A DNA stretch of 10,546 nucleotides from Candidatus Gastranaerophilales bacterium (GTDB lineage Bacteria > Cyanobacteriota > Vampirovibrionia > Gastranaerophilales > Gastranaerophilaceae): the NCBI GenBank assembly GCA_003150395.1, contig QAMI01000048.1, positions 1 through 10,546 of the forward strand. The letters are read 5' to 3'. The notes beneath the pieces are model-generated. The model saw only the letters and a list, made by a program, of their open reading frames with translations, searched no databases and was not told the origin of the DNA. Positions 6,472 through 10,546 of the stretch are shown here, one piece after another; positions within the stretch are counted from its first letter, which is position 1, and every line of letters begins with the position of its first letter. Made by a program: the position numbers and the translations under genes.

Positions 6472-7140
6472 TTAAGAAATTTTAACGGGCAATTTTATTT
6501 CAAATTCTGTAACTTCGTCATTTGATTTTGTGAGATTTAAATCAGCGAACATTGATTTAAAATTATTTTTGCAGATAAAAAGTCCAAGCCCGCTTCCGTA
6601 AGTTTTTGATGTGCAGCCTTCATCAAAAATGTTTTTGGCAAATTCTTCAGGGATTTTTGCCCCGTTGTTTGAAATTTTTACAAGCACGAAATTTTGCCGA
6701 ACTTCTGTTCTGACTTTAATCCAGCCTGAAATTTCGATTGCTTCAATTGCATTTTTTAAAAGATTTATTACGCAGGCAAGAAATTTGTTTTCATCCACCT
6801 CAACCAGACAGTTCTCATCCGTATGCAGCGTTACTTCGATACATTTATCATGAATGTACACATTTGCCATTTCAATTGCCTGTAAAAGCAGACTGTTTAA
6901 GTCAAGTATTTTAAAGTCGTATGTGCTCAAGGATTTTAAATCCAATAGAGAATTATTTATGATTTTTGAAGACTTCTGAATACAGTTAAGGGCATTCTCC
7001 ACAGAGGGTATTTCTATATTATTTTTTTGCAGATGTTTTTTTATGATTTCACAATAGACATCACTGATTGAAACCTGATTACGTATTTCATGAGCAATGC
7101 ACCTTGCCTGGTTTTTAATATAATCATCTTGAATTTGCAT
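6472..7140 (-). CDS. Short sensorless histidine kinase with a degenerate ATP-binding G1 box
   Basis: The 222-aa protein consists of a DHp helix pair with an H-box (AHEIRNQ, phospho-acceptor H17) and a HATPase_c domain. The N-box reads INLLKNAIEAI (N126, N130), an F-box-like IFDEGCTSK spans 171-179, and the G2 box GSGLGL spans 182-187. The G1 box reads SNNGAKIP (157-164) where DNG-x-GIP is usual: the adenine-contacting Asp is N158 and the second Gly is K162. There is no membrane segment and no PAS, GAF or HAMP domain, so a cytosolic, partner-driven kinase is likely. I chose the ATG at 7140 because GGGGA lies four to five bases upstream; the alternative TTG at 7236 falls inside a terminator hairpin. 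The probable partner is the response regulator just upstream. The altered G1 box leaves kinase activity uncertain; it could act mainly as a phosphatase. Confidence 0.85.
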   Translation of the reverse strand: MQIQDDYIKNQARCIAHEIRNQVSISDVYCEIIKKHLQKNNIEIPSVENALNCIQKSSKIINNSLLDLKSLSTYDFKILDLNSLLLQAIEMANVYIHDKCIEVTLHTDENCLVEVDENKFLACVINLLKNAIEAIEISGWIKVRTEVRQNFVLVKISNNGAKIPEEFAKNIFDEGCTSKTYGSGLGLFICKNNFKSMFADLNLTKSNDEVTEFEIKLPVKIS

Positions 7141-7207
7141 AGTGTCCCCATTAGATTTAGCAGCGCTGCCTGAAGATTTTGGCAATGCGCACACCCAATT
7201 CTTTTCA

Positions 7208-7244
7208 AAAAAGGTCTGACTTAAAACACAAGTCAAACCTTTTT
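7208..7244 (-). terminator. Terminator or attenuator between response regulator and kinase genes
   Basis: A 15-bp inverted repeat with one mismatch (7208-7222 and 7230-7244, seven-base loop) has AAGGT at one arm base and a T-run when read on the minus strand. It starts 21 bases after the response-regulator stop at 7266. It would end most transcripts before the kinase ATG at 7140, unless read-through or antitermination occurs. Kinase expression may therefore be lower than regulator expression. Confidence 0.75.
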
Positions 7245-7265
7245 ACAAACTTACTGCATTTTTGC

Positions 7266-7970
7266 TTAAACCGCAGCCTTTACGCGTCTTCTCCTGTTTG
7301 CAAAACCGTTATTCAATGCATAAAGTACTGCCTGCGTTCTGTCATTTACCTGCAATTTTTGGAAAATATTGTTTACGTGTGTCTTAACTGTAGTTTCGGA
7401 GATAAATAGCTTTGCTGCAATACCCTTGTAGTTATTACCCTGTGTAAGTAGATCCAAAACTTCTTCTTCGCGTGAGGTAAGATAAGTGAGAAGATTTTCT
7501 TCTTGAACAGCAACAGTTTCGTTTTTGAAGGAACGCTGAAAATATTCGAAAAATCTTGAAGAGAGTGCTGATGGCAAATAAACTTTTCCTGATGCAACTT
7601 CATCAATTGCATAAATCAATTGTGCAGAAGCCATGGTTTTTAATACATAACCTTTTGCGCCGAGCTTCATTGCACGAAAGATTAAATCAGAATCATCATA
7701 ACCGCTTAATGCAATTACTTTTGTATCAAGCTCAAGTCTTTCTATTTCCTGGATAGCCTGCAAGCCGTCTTTTTCCGGCATATTAATATCCATCAACACA
7801 ATGTCGGGATGATATTTTTTGATTAAGTTAATGGCGATATTTGCACTGGTTGTGATACCAACAACATCATAGCTTGTTTCAAGGTTAATCAGTTCTTTTA
7901 CGCCTCTTAAATGTTCAGCGTTATCGTCAACCAGTAAAATTCTCGATTTTCTTTTAAACTCTCTCATCAT
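7266..7970 (-). CDS. NarL/FixJ-type response regulator (REC + LuxR HTH)
   Basis: The 234-aa two-domain regulator has a receiver domain at about 9-127 with acidic pocket D15-D16, phospho-acceptor D61 (in VLMDINMP), S89 and K111, all conserved, so it should be phosphorylatable. A linker leads to a LuxR-type helix-turn-helix (LTSREEEVLDLL from 164, then ISETTVKTHVNNIFQKL at 190-206). It ends in a basic tail, RRRRVKAAV. Two adjacent ATGs (7970, 7967) follow AGGGG, four or seven bases away; either may be used. The kinase encoded downstream on the same strand is the natural phosphodonor. The product should bind DNA as a dimer; the repeat-rich region upstream is a candidate autoregulatory site. Confidence 0.93.
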   Translation of the reverse strand: MMREFKRKSRILLVDDNAEHLRGVKELINLETSYDVVGITTSANIAINLIKKYHPDIVLMDINMPEKDGLQAIQEIERLELDTKVIALSGYDDSDLIFRAMKLGAKGYVLKTMASAQLIYAIDEVASGKVYLPSALSSRFFEYFQRSFKNETVAVQEENLLTYLTSREEEVLDLLTQGNNYKGIAAKLFISETTVKTHVNNIFQKLQVNDRTQAVLYALNNGFANRRRRVKAAV

Positions 7971-8010
7971 CTTTCCCCTTTATAAATTTTTAATTGCGTT
8001 CTCTACACTA

Positions 8011-8037
8011 TTCATACTACTACTTTTAACCGGTCAA
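8011..8037 (-). promoter_or_regulatory. Possible promoter and operator of the response-regulator gene
   Basis: On the minus strand TTGACC (8032-8037) precedes TATGAA (8011-8016) with a short 15-base spacer, so the match is mediocre. The -35 box is part of a near-palindrome TTGACCGGTTAA (8026-8037; 10 of 12 positions symmetrical), which could be a protein site. The leader would be about 35 bases. Confidence 0.35.
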
Positions 8038-8043
8038 ATTCAT

Positions 8044-8072
8044 CCATGCCCCGATTGATATTGAAGGCATGG
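8044..8072. repeat. Inverted repeat CCATGCC/GGCATGG
   Basis: CCATGCC (8044-8050) and GGCATGG (8066-8072) are exact reverse complements with 15 bases between. They form the G+C-rich spot of an otherwise A+T-rich divergent intergenic region, and the CATGG half recurs three more times at 8122-8149. It could be a split operator or a weak hairpin in a long leader. Confidence 0.5.
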
Positions 8073-8076
8073 GGGT

Positions 8077-8121
8077 TTGAGAAAATGTTCTAAATCTTTC
8101 GATTGAGAACATGTCTCAATC
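8077..8121. promoter_or_regulatory. Overlapping inverted repeats with TTGAGAA-n-ATGT motif, candidate operators
   Basis: A perfect 8-bp inverted repeat GATTGAGA (8101-8108) / TCTCAATC (8114-8121) surrounds ACATG. A second arm pair, GTTCTAAATC (8087-8096) / GATTGAGAAC (8101-8110), has nine of ten matches and shares the middle arm, so the two hairpins are mutually exclusive. The block starting TTGAGAAAATGT at 8077 recurs as TTGAGAACATGT at 8103, 26 bases on. This fits paired operator sites for a dimeric regulator, possibly the adjacent LuxR-type regulator. The reading is inferred. Confidence 0.5.
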
Positions 8122-8149
8122 CATGGCTGCATCATGGTTTGCGGCATGG
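8122..8149 (+). repeat. Three CATGG motifs at helical-turn spacing
   Basis: CATGG occurs at 8122, 8133 and 8145, that is 11 and 12 bases apart, close to one DNA turn each, with a further copy at 8068. The cluster ends about 35 bases upstream of the likely -35 region of rmuC. Same-face spacing suggests a bound regulator, but five-base words are short and chance cannot be dismissed. Confidence 0.4.
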
Positions 8150-8182
8150 TTGATTTTTTATCAGGATAAATTTTCTATAATC

Positions 8183-8229
8183 TTTTTGATGTAATCTGAT
8201 TGTGGTATAATTTCGTTTATAAGAGGGAG
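8183..8229 (+). promoter_or_regulatory. Extended -10 promoter and RBS of rmuC
   Basis: TGGTATAAT (8203-8211) is an extended -10 element (TGn + TATAAT). The -35 is weak, TTTTTG at 8183-8188 with a 17-base spacer, as is usual for extended -10 promoters. AGAGGGAGA (about 8221-8229) is the ribosome site, ending eight bases before the ATG at 8238, so the leader is short. Confidence 0.7.
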
Positions 8230-8237
8230 ATTTTTTA

Positions 8238-9353
8238 ATGGAAATTATTTTATTTATAGCGGGATTTGTGTTAGGCGGGATTGCCGTATATATTCCTCAG
8301 CACCTGAGCCGCAAAAACGAAAGGAAAAATACTGATGCAATGCTTGAATTGATGAAAAATAATTCCAATTCAATGTTTGAGCAGATGAAACTTTATTTTG
8401 AAAACACCGCAAATAAAGTTGTTCAGGAAAGTTCGGCCAATTTAAGCGAACAAAATAAAGAAAAACTTGATGAATTCTTCAAACGCTTTAAAGAAAAAAT
8501 TGAGGACTTTGAAAAGAGAACAGAAGAAAATTTCAAAGTTGAAAATGAAAAATTCACCAGATTTGACATGAATATTAAAACATTTATTGAAGCGGGGAGC
8601 AGGATTTCGCAGGATACTTCAAACCTTGTTAATGTTATGAAATCCGACAATAAAACCTCCGGACGGTGGGGGGAAATTGTTTTGGAAAAAGTTCTTGAAG
8701 CGTCGGGTTTAAGGCAAGGAGAAGAATTCGATATCCAAAAAGGTACATCTGAGGGAAGACCTGATGCTGTTGTCAATCTTCCTGAAAACAGATGTATATT
8801 TATTGACAGCAAAACTTCTTTTGCTTCTTGGTACGGTTATGTTAATGCTGAAGTCGAATCAGAAAAAGCTATTCATTTAAAACAGTTTATCGATTCTACA
8901 AAGGCGCATATCACAGGTCTTGCGAAGCGTGATTATTCGGCAGAAGGCAAATCTCCGGATTATGTTTTGATGTTTATTCCTATAGAAGGCTGTTATTCAA
9001 TGATGTTTTGTGATGACTGCGCGCTTTGGGATTTTGCCTGGAAAAACAAAGTTATGCCTGTTTCGCCCTCGACGCTTCTTGCAGCTTTGAAGATTATTAA
9101 CGCATTTCACCAGCTTGACAAGCAGAATAAAAACGTTATTGAAATGGCAAGGCTTTGTGCCGGTGTTCATGACAAATTCGCTGCACTTTTGACTGAGCTT
9201 TTAAAAATTCGCGACAATCTCAATACCTCGCTTAAAAAACTTCAGGGAAACGGCAATATAATCACTCAAATTCAAAAAATTGAAAAGCTTGGCGCCAATG
9301 TTACAAAAAATATTCCGGAGATACCCGAAGATTTGGAATACCCGGAAATTTAA
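8238..9353 (+). CDS. rmuC: RmuC-family DNA recombination protein
   Basis: The 371-aa protein starts with one hydrophobic segment (about 3-20), then a long coiled-coil-like charged region (25-135), as in RmuC proteins. The conserved core follows: GRWGEIVLEKVLEASGL (142-158), RPDAVVNLPENRCIFIDSK (174-192), YVLMFIPIEG (242-251) and PSTLLAAL (277-284). E146, D176, D190 and K192 fit the PD-(D/E)xK nuclease-like fold assigned to the family. In Escherichia coli RmuC limits recombination between short inverted repeats; its biochemical activity is poorly defined. It is somewhat shorter than the E. coli protein (about 475 aa), mainly at the termini. It is monocistronic here, divergent from the response regulator, and ends 14 bases before the convergent small gene. 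Confidence 0.93.
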   Translation: MEIILFIAGFVLGGIAVYIPQHLSRKNERKNTDAMLELMKNNSNSMFEQMKLYFENTANKVVQESSANLSEQNKEKLDEFFKRFKEKIEDFEKRTEENFKVENEKFTRFDMNIKTFIEAGSRISQDTSNLVNVMKSDNKTSGRWGEIVLEKVLEASGLRQGEEFDIQKGTSEGRPDAVVNLPENRCIFIDSKTSFASWYGYVNAEVESEKAIHLKQFIDSTKAHITGLAKRDYSAEGKSPDYVLMFIPIEGCYSMMFCDDCALWDFAWKNKVMPVSPSTLLAALKIINAFHQLDKQNKNVIEMARLCAGVHDKFAALLTELLKIRDNLNTSLKKLQGNGNIITQIQKIEKLGANVTKNIPEIPEDLEYPEI

Positions 9354-9367
9354 ACATAGTTAAATTG

Positions 9368-9721
9368 TCATTTCGTTTCGTTTTGGCTGAATTTTTTAAC
9401 TTCAACTACTTCATATTCATTGTCATCAATCCAGCGGTATTTTACTTCCATATCTACTGTTTTTAAGTCCTTGTTTAAGTATTTGGTTGTAAATTCATCC
9501 CCTGGTTTGTGACGAATCGGTTTTGCTTTAATTGGTTTATCATTAAATGTGTCGTATTCCCCACGGTATGGATTTTCTTTTGTATATTTTTGATAACTAA
9601 TGAATTCTTTTGTGTTTTTATCCAGGGTTAAGACGGCCTGGACAGAATAATCGGGGTTTAAATATTTATAATGTAACATTTCTCTTGACGGGAGTTTTGG
9701 GGTAATATTAGGAACTTTCAT
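9368..9721 (-). CDS. Small hypothetical soluble protein with an internal repeat (117 aa)
   Basis: I do not recognise a family. The charged, aromatic-rich sequence looks beta-rich and has no signal peptide or membrane segment. A short internal repeat, HYKYLNPDYSVQAV (17-30) and TTKYLNKDLKTVDM (78-91), suggests two copies of a beta unit of about 60 residues. I prefer the ATG at 9721; the frame could be extended to a TTG at 9739, which has no ribosome site. AGGA abuts the ATG directly, too close for normal pairing, and a possible promoter would start the transcript at or beside the ATG. The gene converges on rmuC (14 bases between stops) and is divergent from the gene at 9897. Function unknown. 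Confidence 0.65.
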   Translation of the reverse strand: MKVPNITPKLPSREMLHYKYLNPDYSVQAVLTLDKNTKEFISYQKYTKENPYRGEYDTFNDKPIKAKPIRHKPGDEFTTKYLNKDLKTVDMEVKYRWIDDNEYEVVEVKKFSQNETK

Positions 9722-9727
9722 TCCTGA

Positions 9728-9755
9728 ATTGTAAAACAAAATGTGGTTGTGAAAA
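9728..9755 (-). promoter_or_regulatory. Possible promoter giving a leaderless transcript of the 117-aa gene
   Basis: On the minus strand TTTTCA (9750-9755) is followed after 16 bases by TACAAT (9728-9733). Six bases later comes the A of the ATG at 9721, where transcription would be expected to begin. The -35 box matches consensus at four of six positions. The case rests on sequence only. Confidence 0.35.
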
Positions 9756-9827
9756 TTAATTGTTTCTAAAATCTTAATAAATATTTACCAAATGCCCCGC
9801 AAATTATTTTATGTTGCAGTTTTGATA

Positions 9828-9888
9828 TATAATAAGTTTCGGAATTAGGCATGATTATTCTGACATTTAAAATACAGATTTTGAGGAG
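9828..9888 (+). promoter_or_regulatory. -10 element and RBS for the TTG-initiated gene
   Basis: TATAAT at 9828-9833 is a perfect -10 box, but no good -35 lies 16-18 bases upstream (TTATTT-like sequence only). The leader would be about 57 bases and ends with GAGGAG (9883-9888), eight bases before the TTG at 9897. The strong ribosome site is what decides the TTG start. Confidence 0.5.
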
Positions 9889-9896
9889 AAAACATC

Positions 9897-10546
9897 TTGA
9901 TTAATTTAACCCCAAATTTTACCCCCGCAAACAGACCATCACAGTCATTTACGCAAAAAAAGACAACAACTACAGGAGCAGACCCTTCTTTTGAAAAGTC
10001 AAAAGAGAAACCGATTTATAATGACCCGTTGATGAAATGGCCAATCAGAGGTCTTGCATTTACAAATGATATTGGTGCTGCCGTTATGGATATCGCTCCA
10101 AAATTAGGGACGATGCTCTGGTATCCTGCAATGATGTACTTTGGAGCGGATATTTATGACAAATATCGAAACAACAAAGAAACTTATGATCCTAATGCAA
10201 AAAGAGGGTTCCAACAAGCAATATTTCAAGCTCTTGCAAGTGTCGCCTTTCCAATAATAGCAGTTCACACAGGACAAAAAGGCGCCTCTATTCTTGCAAG
10301 AAAATCTGATACCAAGCTGTCGCTTCAAACGCAGGAAGAATCTACGAAATTCCTCTCTGATTTCATGTCGCGGAGAAAGCTTGCCAAGTATGATAATAAA
10401 AAAGATGTTTTTAAAGAGGAATTTCGAGTTTCTCTTGACAACTTTATTGACCAAACTACAAGAACGCATCAGAATACAAACTTTGTTAAAAAATTCTTTA
10501 ATTTAATCTTTGGAGGCCGTCACCCTGAAGAAATGGGAAAAGAAGG
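9897..10546 (+). CDS. Membrane protein, TTG start, truncated by the window end (first 216 aa)
   Basis: The frame from TTG 9897 stays open to the window edge (216 codons and two bases). The GAGGAG site fixes this start; no ATG lies near. The N-terminus MINLTPNFTPANRPSQSFTQ is polar and probably disordered to about residue 45. Hydrophobic stretches follow near 59-84 and 108-124, then a charged helical region. The part around DPNAKRGFQQAIFQALASVA (98-117) and KGASILARK (128-136) resembles the DP-x-TK...A...L and GAFKLAQK regions of the 182- and 222-aa paralogues, so a distant third family member is possible. That is an alignment by eye with low identity. A minus-strand frame at 10104-10469 is its shadow. 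Function unknown. Confidence 0.75.
   Translation, partial: MINLTPNFTPANRPSQSFTQKKTTTTGADPSFEKSKEKPIYNDPLMKWPIRGLAFTNDIGAAVMDIAPKLGTMLWYPAMMYFGADIYDKYRNNKETYDPNAKRGFQQAIFQALASVAFPIIAVHTGQKGASILARKSDTKLSLQTQEESTKFLSDFMSRRKLAKYDNKKDVFKEEFRVSLDNFIDQTTRTHQNTNFVKKFFNLIFGGRHPEEMGKE

Noticed and set aside
7141..7236. N-terminal extension of the kinase from a TTG at 7236
   Set aside because: The TTG lies inside the terminator hairpin and lacks a ribosome site; ATG 7140 has GGGGA just upstream and the DHp domain follows directly.
8423..8812. 129-aa minus-strand frame within rmuC
   Set aside because: It lies wholly opposite the conserved RmuC coding frame and has no ribosome site or motif.
9347..9366. 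7-bp AATTTAA/TTAAATT hairpin between rmuC and the 117-aa gene as a terminator
   Set aside because: The stem is A/T only and too weak, with no T-run; it overlaps the rmuC stop by chance-compatible sequence.
10104..10469. 121-aa minus-strand frame near the right edge
   Set aside because: It lies opposite the TTG-started plus-strand gene, which has AGGAG and a consistent membrane-protein composition.

Overview
The window is A+T-rich bacterial DNA. It carries typical Shine-Dalgarno sites (AAGGAG, AGGGG, AGGAG), sigma70-like promoters and Rho-independent hairpins. The many small uncharacterised membrane proteins, and N-termini such as MINLTPNFTPANRPSQSFTQ, remind me of uncultured gut Gastranaerophilales (Melainabacteria/Vampirovibrionia). 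That placement is recall and inference; no marker gene here proves it. Base 1 looks like a contig end, because the window opens with a run of 14 C.

Left part (1-1341, minus strand). The first codons of an unknown gene run off the left edge behind a textbook promoter. Upstream lie two tandem, translationally coupled paralogous small membrane proteins of 182 and 222 aa.

1342-2950, plus strand. After a divergent intergenic region with a perfect 16-bp palindrome comes a compact three-gene operon. It encodes a zinc-finger (HxxxCxxC) membrane anti-sigma factor, an ECF sigma factor overlapping it by 1 nt, and an exported LTxxQ (Spy/CpxP/ZraP-like) protein with a cysteine-rich tail. I infer a cell-envelope or metal stress circuit in which the exported protein may be sensor or effector. 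A perfect 14-bp hairpin ends this operon and the convergent gene.

3016-7970, minus strand. A 1126-aa protein is built from three tandem two-helix modules (six predicted membrane segments), the third enlarged by about 410 aa of soluble helical sequence. Upstream of it are a short sensorless histidine kinase with a degenerate ATP-binding G1 box and, before that, a NarL/LuxR-type response regulator. A terminator hairpin lies between regulator and kinase.

7971-8237 is a divergent regulatory region dense in inverted repeats and spaced CATGG motifs. It separates the response regulator from rmuC (8238-9353, plus), a DNA recombination/limitation protein.

Right part. A small unrecognised protein (9368-9721, minus) converges on rmuC. 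A TTG-initiated membrane protein gene (9897 to the window end, plus), possibly related to the left-hand paralogues, runs off the edge. No tRNA, rRNA, CRISPR array, insertion sequence or phage gene was seen. No gene-free stretch exceeds 300 bases.
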